From Marchantia polymorpha subsp. ruderalis (taxonomy: Eukaryota; Streptophyta; Marchantiopsida; Marchantiales; Marchantiaceae), in the NCBI GenBank assembly GCA_037833965.1, contig AP031357.1:2438001-2502000 (forward strand): a stretch of DNA of 64,000 nucleotides, given 5' to 3'. Shown piece after piece: positions 19,265 through 30,739 of the stretch (position 1 is the stretch's first letter; each line of letters begins with the position of its first letter). The notes under the pieces were generated by a model. The model had not been told where the DNA came from and made no database searches. It was given only the letters and a program-made list of their open reading frames with translations. Both the position numbers and the translations under genes were made by a program.

Positions 19265-21860
19265 TGTCCTTTTCTCGAGCGTAGATTACGGTAGTGTTGT
19301 GATCTTCACAGGACGACTTCTTTACGTGCTTCCGTTTGGGTCTCAGCGAAAAGAACTGGAGTTGTGATGAACGTGCTTTCCAGAGCTACTGAAGTCCAAC
19401 ATCATCTGAGAATTTCACTCTATGCTCCCAAGGATACGCACTTCACGCCCATGATCGTACCTCCCGCGAGACGATCTATGATCCAACCCGGAGCCCATCC
19501 CACAGGGTCAGTATGAAAATCATTTAGCGCGCACAGAAGAAGTTTGAAAGGTCGATACTGTCAGTCAACGTCTAAAGCCCGTGCAATCGAATTTGGAGCG
19601 ATGGCCATTTTCGATCCTCCCTCCATGCCTTGTGAGGAACATTCGGGAGGAAGCATGACCGCATTCTGTGCTCTGTAGCAAACGGGTCATGATGGTGAAA
19701 TCTGAGACTCCAAGTCGAGTGTGGCATCGCGTGTCAGTACAACCCAACCCCCTCTCTCTCTCTCTGTCTGCGTTTCGGCACGGGAAAGAATGACGGACTC
19801 GGTCGATCTAGTCTTTTCATACGATGTGGACTTCAGTCAGCAGATCCGATCACACAGCGGAGCAGAACCTGACGTGGTCGGTAAAGATGGATGTGAAGGC
19901 ACGCAGAGCAATGGCGACGTGGCGAAACAAGGCCGAATGTATTCGGGTCTCGGCCCATTCCGAGTCGAGATGGCTTGGAAGTCACTAGTGCTCCTCTTCG
20001 CCTGTTGTTTGGGAGCTGGACGGCGATAATTTTAACTGGGCTCAAGAGCGAGCAGACTTAGTGCGTTGTGTCGGGGTCAGATCTGGTCACGTTTCGTCAG
20101 ATGTTGAACATCATTACTCATTTCAAGTGAGTAGTGGGCTCCATTTTAATCACAAATGAGTCATTTGTTATAGATACGGGGACAGCCCCGATATCATTGG
20201 TGCAACCTTGTCACTGACATCCTCAGCAGCCTCCCTCTCCCCTACCTGCTCATCTCCAATTTCTACGTACTACTCTAGTTCTGCGAACAAGGTACATAAG
20301 TTTACACACATTCCATCCTCATGGATACACAGTTGACAATATAGGTGATCGAGATACGAATTTCAATCTTGAACTGCTCACAACTTACTTTGCACCCGGT
20401 AAATCTTATTAAGAACTCCAGGTATAAGTTACTAATTTGATTTTACAAAATTCAGTGTTTGACCGATTTCCTGGCCACAGAGCTCCATTCATGGATCAGC
20501 ACAAAACAAGACTTTAGGAGTTCTTTATCATTTTGTTGTTGTTCTTCGTAGAGCAAGCATTTCTTACCTGCTTGCCAAGTGTGTTGCGTTTCTTCTCGAG
20601 ATTACCTCATGCACACTTACCTGTACGGCTGGAGATGCACGAGTACCATATATTGGTATGTCTCCTAGCCTTCTCGCCTTGAATGGACGTGCTATCACGA
20701 ATTTCATGTTGGGTCACCGTACATGAGTCCATCTAGGGGTTGGGCACAGTCTCATGGCGTCCACACCTGCCCTTCCCTTCTCGTGAAGGAAAGAGCTTTC
20801 CAGGAGTTTGGAGATGTATTCACCGTCGGAAGCCCTCTCGTCAACCACATTGCTCACATCGTCGCAAAAGTCTCCTCTTCCTTCCATCCCCAAGCTAGAT
20901 GTGGTTGGACATGGATCTGTTATCGATTGTTGTCAATCCTTCGGATAATCACGATAAATCTTACTCGTGTCTGTCATTCCTCACATTCAAGATCCAGTCG
21001 AACATCTCTTAAAAGTGTTAAGTAAATAGAATCAATGCAGAGAATGACATCTTAGATCCCTACGACGGTTTTCTGTAATATTAACGTCATACCGCACCAA
21101 ATATATTCGATCCGGAAAGAGAAAATAATCCATTAATATTCGGAAAACATTCAATACAGCATCAACTTTTGGTTTCTGGAAGTCGGGAAACAAAGTGCCA
21201 TTCTTTCTCTTAAGTTGTTCTGGGTAGAAGTGAGAGGAGGGGGAGGATGGAAATGTGGACAATTTTTCAGAATGGAGGGGCTCCGATTTGAGTTCGAGGC
21301 AGCCTTGACACCCATTGGAAGACTTTCAGCCCTCATCATCGAGATATCATGTGGGATGTGTCGTAGTGGAGCCACGAGGGGATTTCCAAATAGCTGACCC
21401 AATTGTGAAACCTATGCCTGGCCCCATATCCTTCTTCTAACTGTGCTAATGGAGAGAGGAGCACATAATCCATGGGTTTATACTCCACTGGCCATTGAAG
21501 GTCATGGTCGCGTGAAATTGCCGGCATCCGCTGCCCTGCCCACGAAAACAGAAGACGGTCGTAGCATTAGCATCGTCCTAGAGAAGAGAAGAGAAGTGAA
21601 GTGAAGTGATGAGGGTCGTCCCGTCCCATCAAATGATCGGAATTACTCTCTAGATACTTAGCGTAGATCTCCTTAAGTGTCGCGTATGAGCATCGAGTGG
21701 TTTTTGAGAATTTGGAATCAGACTACGAATGCAGGACTTTAGAATTTCTAGGTCCTATCTTATCCAACATATGATTTAGGTTTCGCCTCGTCGCCATCTT
21801 CGCCTTATTCTATTCTTCTCGACACCTGTCAGACGAATCGACAGACTGCATCGAGAGGGA
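19265..21860. other. Intergenic sequence, no supported gene
   Basis: There are scattered short frames on both strands (for example 19721-20029, 20723-21025, 21151-21402) without recognisable motifs or intron-exon logic. A CT run lies near 19750. Confidence 0.55.
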
Positions 21861-22199
21861 ACATGGCGAGGGCCCGATGGAGAAGGAAGAGACGAACTTA
21901 CGAGTCGGACGGAGCAGGAACAAAATCGGAGATCGAGTGCAATCGGAAGTGTACCAGAACACCGTCGGGTGCTGTTATTCTTTGTTATCCGCAGGCTTGC
22001 TATGAATCGAGTGGATCAACCGTTTCTCAGGGCTCCGTCACACTTCTTCAGACAAGTTGTCCGCGACCAGAACGAGATGGAGTGTGGTGGGACCGGGCAG
22101 GAGTGGGACACGGGCTTGCGTGACTGCCACATGGCCGGCTAATAGCCTCGCGAGTACTGGAGGGAGGATTGCTTGCTTGAACTCACTCGAACTGACGAA

Positions 22200-22299
22200 T
22201 GAATTCAGCTCTCTCGGAGCGAAGGACAGTGAGCTGAGCTGAGTTGATCGAAAGGGGAGACAGAGACAGAGACACAGAGAAAGAGAGCGAGGAAAAGCC
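22200..22299 (+). promoter_or_regulatory. GA-rich leader of the thylakoid-lumen gene
   Basis: A purine-rich GACAGAGACAGAGACACAGA stretch precedes the ATG, whose context AAAAGCCATGG is strong. GA-rich leaders are usual in plant genes. No TATA box stands out. Confidence 0.45.
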
Positions 22300-24056
22300 A
22301 TGGCGTCTGCATTGTCCTCGCGGGTGGCTATCCCCTCTGTCTTCGTCGCCAAGAAATCAGCTCAATCGTCGACGAGCGCCAGGAGGAGTGTGGCAGTGTC
22401 TTGTGAGCAGCGTTCGTCCTCCGGCTGTGTCACCTGCCAAGTTTCCGAGGAGAAATGGGTGTCCACGAGACGAGACATCGTGGGAGGTGCAGCAGCGTTG
22501 CTGTCTGGTCTGCTCGCCGCGCCCGCATTCGCCCTTCTTGAAGCCGACGATGATGATTCTCTTCTGGAGAAAGTGAAGGAGGACAGGCAAAAGCGTCTCC
22601 AAAAGCGTGGCGCCGTTGTCTCGTACAAGAAAGAAGCAGGTACTCGACACCTCTAGCCAGATCATTAAAACTTTCCAATGTCCGAATCCTGCGCATCGAG
22701 CGATGCACACGAGGAAAGTCTCCTCTCGCAGCGGCCCTTGCGTTGTATCGTGTGTTGGCTTTCTTATATCCCGAATCCATTTGAAATTTCGAGAAAATGT
22801 GGCCACTGCCAGTGTCGAAGGCAAAGGCATGTCTACTCGAATGGAAAGCTTTCAATGTCCGAAGTCAGGTGTATGCAACATGACCGACTGTGGTAGTCAA
22901 TTGGACAAGTTCTGAAACAAACTGCGAAGCCGGCACGAGCAAAATGGTCCATAGTTCCGATTATATGTTTGTTGGATGAAAGCGCCATGTCTGGAATTCT
23001 GGCTGTCCGGATTTTTATGGGATTGGTTTCTGGCGTTTCGCTTACAATGCCGAGGTTCTGCTTTGGTATCGGCAGCTGGCACAAAACTTGCTGAATTCCT
23101 TCACCAGTTTATGTATCGACTGTCTTTTCTAAACCAGGGCCTGATGGTTTGCCGCCAAATGTGCAGAATCGATCCAAAAAGCCGTATATGAGCTGAGCAA
23201 GGCCGGACAGGCGCTTGACTCCTCGGATTTCTCCACAGCATCTGCTGTATTGGGGTCTAATACGTGGATCGTCGATGTTAAAGCTGCTCTGTCAACGGTG
23301 AGGCCTCTCGGAATTCAATCTCAGATTCGGGTTATCGCTCGTTGTTCTCGTCAAGGTTATCTGAAAAGAACACTTGGATTCGGAAGAGTTTTAGACATCT
23401 TGTACGTGGAATAGTTCATTCTGTTATTGTCAAAACGGGTCAAATGGTTTGATAGTACGGATAATGTTATTCTGCAACTGCGAGGACACTTCCGATTTGT
23501 GTTTTACATCGCTCGGAGAAGCTTCACTGCTATATGCACTTTTGGCCTACGGCAGCAATGTATGACTTCAATTCGCAGGGCGCTTAATTTGGACTGATGA
23601 TTGAAATATGCTGAACAACCTCTTTTACTTTTCATTGGTTCTGCAGGTGAGCAAAAGCGCTGAAGAACAAAGCGAAGCTGACTCCTTTGGCACCGCTCTT
23701 GCATCACTGCAAACAGCCGGTACGAAAATCTTACAATCACTCCCATGCAATCTACTGCTTTCCCGTGCAGGTCTGATGTACATCGTTTGCCCAATTTGTC
23801 TACCACCACATTCTTTAGCTGTAGCTTTCGAGATAGCGATTGTAGACATGTAAATTTGTTGTTTGTTCAGCTGAGTGTCGTTTGCTTAAGAAAACCCCGT
23901 CGTTATTTGTTGACTTTCTTAGTTGAAAAATGTGTGCATCTTGCAGTGTCCGCAAAAGATACAGAGGGGTCGAAATCCGCATTCGTGGCATCAGCTAGTG
24001 CTCTTGAGAAATGGTCATCCTTGACTGGTTTTTCAGAGCAAATCAAGGGCTTGTGA
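22300..24056 (+). CDS. MPH2: Thylakoid-lumen protein, MPH2/TL16-like
   Basis: Four exons, 22300-22639, 23167-23297, 23647-23719 and 23947-24056, join to 217 codons plus TGA with consistent phases and GT-AG borders. The N-terminus is a bipartite import signal: a Ser/Ala-rich stroma-targeting part, then a twin-arginine lumen signal STRRDIVGGAAALLSGLLAA with likely cleavage at APAFA. The mature part is helical: LLEKVKEDRQKRLQKRG, YELSKAGQALDSSDFSTASA, DSFGTALASL, then LEKWSSLTGFSEQIKGL. This matches my memory of the Arabidopsis lumen protein At4g02530 (TL16.5, MPH2), linked to photosystem II maintenance under high or fluctuating light, and the length is similar. Identification rests on the whole layout and the C-terminus. 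A partial paralogue lies at 362-1252; the dirigent gene converges downstream. Confidence 0.85.
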
Positions 24057-25929
24057 TTTCTTATTTGCCGATATTTTTCCTCTCAACATCGCACTGTTAT
24101 GGTTTCCTTCAATTTTTTCTTCTGTATCACAATCGGGCTCGATGCGTGTGAAGAAGTAAAGAAAGAAAATTTTTAATCTCAGTGATCCTTTTTCTGGGTG
24201 GATTCGAGATGCCATTGAAATAAGAGAATATTTGATTTTCATTTGACTCAAAGTGGTGCGAAGCCTTCAGGCGGATGGGGGCTATATGGTGTTTTCTCAT
24301 CCTTCTCTTTTATCTACTCTTTTCTCATCCACAATTATATATCACTCAAATGATGCCAATCGGAATAAGCAGTAAGTATCAACTGCGGGTGAGAAGTCTT
24401 GCGGCTAGGGCATACACTCCTCTGTGGTGTTTCAACAAGAAACTGCAGCCTCATTCTTTCTGTGTGCTCCCATCACGTCTCTCGTGGATGATTAAACAGA
24501 TGAGACGTCCTTTTTTCATCCTTAACACATGGATACATCACAACCTCATGCCACGAACAGTACCGAAGTACCGATGTACCGATGGGCTGATGTAATGGAT
24601 GCCCAAAGAATAGTGTTCGTGTTCTGTTCAGGAGAAAATGCCACGAATTTCATCGGAGGTTCCACATGCTCCATTCTTCCTCGCGTCAATCATGATTTTG
24701 TATGAGCCAGCACGTCCAGCGTGCTACCATGTCCGGCACCGATTACAATCTATTCAACGAAAGGTTCTCCGTAGGACGTTGCCTCAAAGAGTCACTGACT
24801 GTCCGAGAGAACAATTACTCACGAAGTCATCATTCCGTCGAGACACGCTCACTTTTTTTCTACCGATGGATGACGGATCTCTATCCACGACGATGGATCT
24901 CTATCTATCGTCGTAGAAACCAGGCTTGTGTCTAGACTAAATGATCAAGAGATCATTTACGGTCCGTAATGAATGATGTAATCGTAAATGAAATCTACAG
25001 CCAAGAGGATTGGGAGACCCCATCGAGGCCTAGAAGGACGAAACCGAGGGAGTGAGATTGGTACCTATCAACCTTCGTCTTCCATCTCTCAGTGCGTTCC
25101 AGTTCTCAGACTTTCTCTCACAATCTCACGTCATCTGCACGTTTCTTTCACGCTCAGCTTGCTGTCGACTACGTCCAACTCCTATCGCACTATGAGCATC
25201 GATGTGATTATCAGCAGACTGGATCCAAGTAGCTTACAATGTGTTGACAGGTCTAAATGTTTGGTCACTACTTTGCCAACCTTCAGATCACAAAGGAATG
25301 TTTTTAGCAGTCATGAGGTACTCTGAATACATTATTTATTTTCTATCTGCTTATTTCATACACAGTCATATCATAATCTCCATTGCTGATACGAAACGTG
25401 TCATATGTCAAGCAGTAATGCATGACCGCATTTCGAGTGCAGAATTGTTCCATAACCGACAGTGATCTTGTCTTACAGAACAGGCGAGAATGGACGACAT
25501 CTCAAAGCCATTTTCTTCCTTCTTCTGCATCGATAGTACATTTGATTTTTTGTTGACATCCGCTTGTGAACTTCGATCACTTTCTGCTGGAAGATACAGA
25601 ACTGCACGACTCTATTGCAAGAGAAATATACCACCGACAAATTTATGGAAAAGCCATCGTTCATCGGTAAGAAGGACTGCCAGAGTACTTAGATTATGGA
25701 TGTACATACATATGAATCTATCATCGAACGAGTGTTGACTTATCAGCCATGCGAAAAGAAAGTGGTGTCCTCAGATATAAGAATGATCTGACTCTACTTT
25801 CGATCTTCGGCCGAAAGCGAAACGAATCCCCTGAAGGAGCATGAGAAATCATCGAGGAATGCGTTTGGAATCGCCAGGAAATGCATTCACCAGGCAAGCA
25901 GGACTCGGGCCAGCGATCGAAATTCAGCT
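24057..25929. other. Duplicated intergenic DNA between lumen-protein and dirigent genes
   Basis: Colinear with 1253-2650 plus 5252-5445. It includes about 265 bp (24230-24494) missing from the other copy and the unoccupied hAT target CTTATCAG at 25739-25746. No gene is supported. Confidence 0.75.
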
Positions 25930-26547
25930 TCAGATGGTCGCTTGAGTGACAACGTGAGCGGTTTGGTCGATGTGTTTCTCGTCCACGGAGCGTTTGTAAT
26001 TGAAGGAGTCCTTGTAGAGGACGAAGCTTTGCTCGATGATGGGATATGGAGTTGCCGTGTACAAGTGGAAAGTGGAGTAGCCCCGAGCGCCGCGGAAATC
26101 GCCCGTGCCACCGACAACAGAGATTTCACGGTCTCCGTGACCGATTTCCGTGCCCTGGACCTGCAGGGTGCCCTGGTACTTGGGGTGATGCTCGAAGATG
26201 ACAGTGAACAGAAGATAGAAGTTCTCGCCTGCGAAATTGTCCATGATGGCCATGCCTTCGCGTCTTCCTATAAGCTTGGACGCCAAGTCAGGTCCCTCCG
26301 TGACATCGTTGTCGTAGATCAGCGTGCTTCCGAACGCCAGCTTGCTCATGTCGTGCGTGTCTTTGCCTGGCCCGGCGACGATTGCCACCTCGTTCGTGCA
26401 GTGGACGAAGAATGTCAGCGATTCTGTGTTGCCACCATCTTCTGAATGCTTACCCACGTTGTGGATTATGGCCCACATCAATAGCAATACTAGACCTATT
26501 CCTGAAACCCAAGAGATCCATTTGCGCCACGCCACATTTGGGATCAT
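25930..26547 (-). CDS. DIR: Dirigent protein with N-terminal membrane anchor
   Basis: Single exon of 205 codons. I place the start at the ATG at 26547 (MIPNVAWRKW); the open frame upstream has only GTG. Residues about 10-28 (ISWVSGIGLVLLLMWAII) form one hydrophobic segment, then a polar linker, then the dirigent barrel: FGSTLIYDNDVTEGPDLASK, REGMAIMDNFAGENFYLLFT, GTLQVQGTEIGHGDREISVV, GGTGDFRGARGYSTFHLYTA. The family guides coupling of phenoxy radicals, as in lignan formation, usually in the cell wall. The hydrophobic segment may be an uncleaved anchor or an atypical signal peptide, since no clear cleavage site follows. About 30 residues extend past the core. A truncated copy is at 5446-5679. 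Substrate is unknown. Confidence 0.88.
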   Translation of the reverse strand: MIPNVAWRKWISWVSGIGLVLLLMWAIIHNVGKHSEDGGNTESLTFFVHCTNEVAIVAGPGKDTHDMSKLAFGSTLIYDNDVTEGPDLASKLIGRREGMAIMDNFAGENFYLLFTVIFEHHPKYQGTLQVQGTEIGHGDREISVVGGTGDFRGARGYSTFHLYTATPYPIIEQSFVLYKDSFNYKRSVDEKHIDQTAHVVTQATI

Positions 26548-29500
26548 TTTGGCCCGGCCCCCTTCTCTCCCAGCCACGAAAGTTTATCGATCTATCGATC
26601 TGCCTGCCGACCCGAGTGGACTTTTTAATTTGGCTCCGCAAGCACTTGAGATAAAGCGATCGCAGGCTAAGATTCAATCACTGAGCTAGAATGTCGATGG
26701 ATGGAAGCCCGGACAGGCTGACAGATTGCCTGCGACGACCTCGATCTGTGTGAAGCTCGAGCTCCACAGATTGAGACCTTCGCGCCCACATCAGCTGTGG
26801 CATCGGACCGCGTTTCTTCAAACTTATAAGCCTGGGCTGGGCTGGGCTGGGCTGGGCTGGGCTGTTTCCTCGGGGCATGAGTCTGACCTCTGTACCAGGT
26901 CTCTATATCAGGCTTGTTTTCAATAGTATAAAAACTAACGACGGATTTCGTGAGTCTAAGAATCTGTACACTCGATTCTCGCTCAGCAGTCGATTCTATC
27001 GTGAATTACAGTATCTTACGATTGAAACTGCTGTACGAAACCTTCAGAACAGTGCTGAGCACGCTTTGCAGTTGCCATCTTTCCTGCGAGCTGAGAATCG
27101 AATTTCCTGAAGACTTGCTACTTCGTCGACGAATTGATGTCCAGTGTATGCACAATGTGTGAGAAGTAACTGAGAGGAGAAAGTCCACAGTTGGCACTTG
27201 GAGGGCCGATATCAACTCCAGATCTAAATTCATGACTTCAGCCAATCTTCGAAATCAGATTTTCAGCCTTCTCCAGAGAGAATTGTGGATAACACTCAGA
27301 AAGAAGACCAGCACTTTCATTCATTTAAAATAGATAGCAGAGCTTGATTCTCACAACTGCTTTGAAAGTGAACCAGAGTCATAGAGAAGTACAAGTCAGC
27401 GAACTGCAAACCACTTTGAACATGTTTCAACAGCTAGTTTCGACACAAATCAATTTAAAGCCATTTGATTCTATTAGAAATAATCATTTTAACTTGTCAG
27501 ATGTGTGCACAAGCGCGCAACTGTCATGATCAGTCTATGGCAAGTTGCATAGCGGAATCAAGTGATGAAGTGTGCCTATTCAACTCCAGTGGAAGCAGAA
27601 GAATCAGACCCCATTTACGTTTGTCCTTTAATAAGATGTACATTGCTCCACTTTACTTTACTATACGTTTAGGCAAAGTATGAGTGTACGGTATTTTTTG
27701 TAGTTGTGTGCAATTATTTGTTAAATCATTATTATTATTTATACATGTGAATTGATTATAATAAGAAAATCTTGAACTTGCATCGAGGAGAGTTTGCATG
27801 CATTAAGCTCTGAACAGATCGAGCACATATTTGCATGGTAAAATTCAACGGTGTACTTCGCATACCAGCCCATTGATACGTATGTATACAGCAAACCTGA
27901 TGTACTAGTTATTGAATGCAAAAACTATGATCCGAATTCAGCTGAACACCGATGGCATGATCTCCTTAAATTATGATCGCGAGCAGTTGATGTCGCAGGT
28001 TTGTTCTACATCTTGGTGTTGTCTTTGTACCTGGCTTGTCGCAAACAAATGATTTCCAATCATTTAGAACAAAAGAAGAGTTCAAAATAAGAAGAATGAA
28101 ATATTTAATATCTATTCAACGAAGAGAACTGAACTCACTGCGCAACATGCTCAGAATTGCATCCACTGTGCCGATTTGTGGGTCCAGGTTTGATCCACGT
28201 CACAGGGTCACACAAAAATGCATGTCCACGAGGGCTTATCCTATTCGAATGGCCCGCGCTGACTATTTCCAGCCATGTGTGAATCTTCTCGTTACCTGAT
28301 CACTGTGATCTCGAAGTGCTCGTCACAAGATTCTGTTTGATGTGGCCTTGCCATTTGGTCTCGGAAAACGAAGACGAAGGTAACGACATGAACTTGCAGT
28401 CAGTCAATTAGCCGTATTATTCCATGCCAATGTGCTTAACACTGCCTGCCGTCAACGAGTGCAATGTGACTCATAGTAGCTAAAGCCAAGGCTTTACTTC
28501 GATCAAGCTCTGTCGATCTGGATCCAGACTTTCCAAGGCACTCCTGGCTCACCGATAAGGCAGTGGCACCACCTACACTGATCATCATCTTGATACATAA
28601 ACTTTTTTCGTAGCCATGCACTGCAACAAACTCGATGTCATGTACCGTTGCTCTGGTTCTTGCTTCAATTTGCAGGAGGGTGATGGTTTTGTGTTTCTTC
28701 AGGGGCTGTTTCATTTTTACATCAATGACAGCGCGTACAAGATGGTGGGGCATGTATATAAAACACCACAAATTCTGACCCTGTGCGGCCACCTAAGCTC
28801 TTTGTCAATAGAGCTCGAAATGAATGAATGTTTGACGGGAAATCTCACATACCTGTCGCCGGCAGCTATCGTACTTGACATCGAGAAAGCTGCGGAACTT
28901 CTGCCTTGAAACGATATCATGTTCTGCTCTGACATGGACCTCAGAGCACGTGATTAACGCATGCAAACGTGTTTGAGAATCTCGGCCAGAAAATGCGACC
29001 CCAGGCTCGAATTTTGTTCTACTCGTCGGCTTTAGCTGGATCATCAGATGTGTGACTTCAAATGCAATATTACAAACATGTGGTCAGCATCCCTTCAGAT
29101 GTAGCTCACAATCTCTTATGACGGATACCCACAGTATTCTGTCAGCGACACCATTCTTCGACACTTCGGCAACGGCAGATGTCATTTGCACTCGGGGTTG
29201 GGATCGACGTCTACATCTGGACATTCTCCTGCTCGTCCGAATTTCCTAATAATTGGCTCTCGAAGCAATTTACTGGAGTCTGAGTACATGTATCTTCGAA
29301 ACAATATTCACGCGTCCGCCATGCCATCACAGATCTGTCTGCTAAACGGCACTCCAGTACAAACGGGCCAAACTGTAGATCCACGGATAATACCGTCAAC
29401 TCGAGCGTCCAATTCGCTGGACTCAAGTGACCACACCATTGTCAGTAGATCTGGAGTACACCGTGCAATTCGCGCGGACATGATTTGGAGTATGAGCTTT

Positions 29501-30283
29501 GTCCCGTGAGTAAGATGGCACAAAGGATGAGTTGGCTCCATGAGCCCACGTCCTCCATGGAAGACACAATCGGTAGGATGGTGTGGTTCTCCAACAGCAT
29601 CACAAATATACTATGACTCGTAAGATATTTCATCTATCTACATTTTATTAGGGTGTACTAAGAATCATCATGTGCCAGGATTGCATTATTTAGTTATCTA
29701 TCTGATGGTTTGAAGTTTTGTATCGAAGCATTTGCTATTCATGAAAACATGCATCGTCAAAGTATTATCCCTATCGTGGAATCTCATATCTCCTCCACTA
29801 CTCAAGCACTTCTGTCTTGGTAATAATCAGCAACAGATTTTCATTCAAAAATGTATCAAAGCAACATTGGAATGATTTTATGATTCTGATATTTTCACTC
29901 ACAAACTGCTCACACTACTTTTGAGAAAGATAAATCATTGTAATGAAAGTTGCTATTGACAGGAAAACTAAAACAGTTGATAGAACCCAACAAGTTTTAT
30001 TTTACCCAATGGTATCCCGTAGACCTACCTGCAGCCCAGAGTTAGTGATGTTACAATGCGATCTGGTGTTACTTCAGATAGGAAGATGAAGTATCGGCAA
30101 AACCACATCGGGAGTACTTCATACTCATGATGGTGGTCATCGCTTTCTAAAACATGCCTACTAAATACGAACTCATGCTGCAAGTGGCATTTGACCTAAT
30201 TGATCGGAGCCAGGATTCCACTCTTTGATTCATTCGGATTTTGAAAATAGAAAGCTAGACCTATCTAGGTTTCTAACCATGTC
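26548..30283. other. Upstream region of dirigent gene and gene-poor DNA
   Basis: Near 26833-26864 there is a (GGGCT)n microsatellite. A TTATAAG word at about 26825, read on the minus strand, could serve the dirigent promoter. Overlapping short frames at 28436-29541 on both strands do not resemble families that I know and show no consistent splice pattern, so I make no gene call. Confidence 0.5.
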
Positions 30284-30327
30284 CTTACTCGAGAATTTCG
30301 GTCACGGGACCGAAATTCTTGAGTAAG
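30284..30327. repeat. Hairpin, 20-bp arms
   Basis: CTTACTCGAGAATTTCGGTC at 30284-30303 pairs with 30308-30327 with one mismatch around a 4-nt loop. It stands about 400 bp before the A/T desert. No terminator function is expected in nuclear DNA; a small-RNA hairpin or transposon relic is possible. Confidence 0.8.
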
Positions 30328-30739
30328 AACACCTACGGGCTAATTGATCCATTAATAGAAACGAAGAATGAACAAAAGGAAGTCTATATGTATAATTCTT
30401 CTTTTGCATCTAGTCTTGTGTTTAAGCGGAGCTTGCAGTAGTATATGAATGTTCGATGGTTGCACCGGTGCTATAAATGACAGGCGAATGAACATGGTCA
30501 AAAGATTGCTACTACTCTCGTTGTTTAGAATAACTTTTATTGGAATAAGATTTACGGTGGGTTGTATGGCCGTCGAGTGGAGTAGAGTTACATCGGGTAA
30601 AATGAAAACTCTCGGGTCCCATCCCATCAGTTTTGAGTTTACCAAGGGGTCCCATCCAATAATTTCCTCGCCGAATTCCATAATATCATTGAAGATCAAT
30701 CCAATAAAAATTTGCATCATCTCCATATGAGCATAAGTT

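Noticed and set aside
25942-26445. A 167-codon plus-strand frame
   Set aside because: It is the exact antisense of the dirigent gene, whose minus-strand product has clear family motifs.
28436-29541. Several 70-120-codon frames on both strands
   Set aside because: They overlap each other, use non-ATG starts in part, and show no recognisable motif or splice logic.
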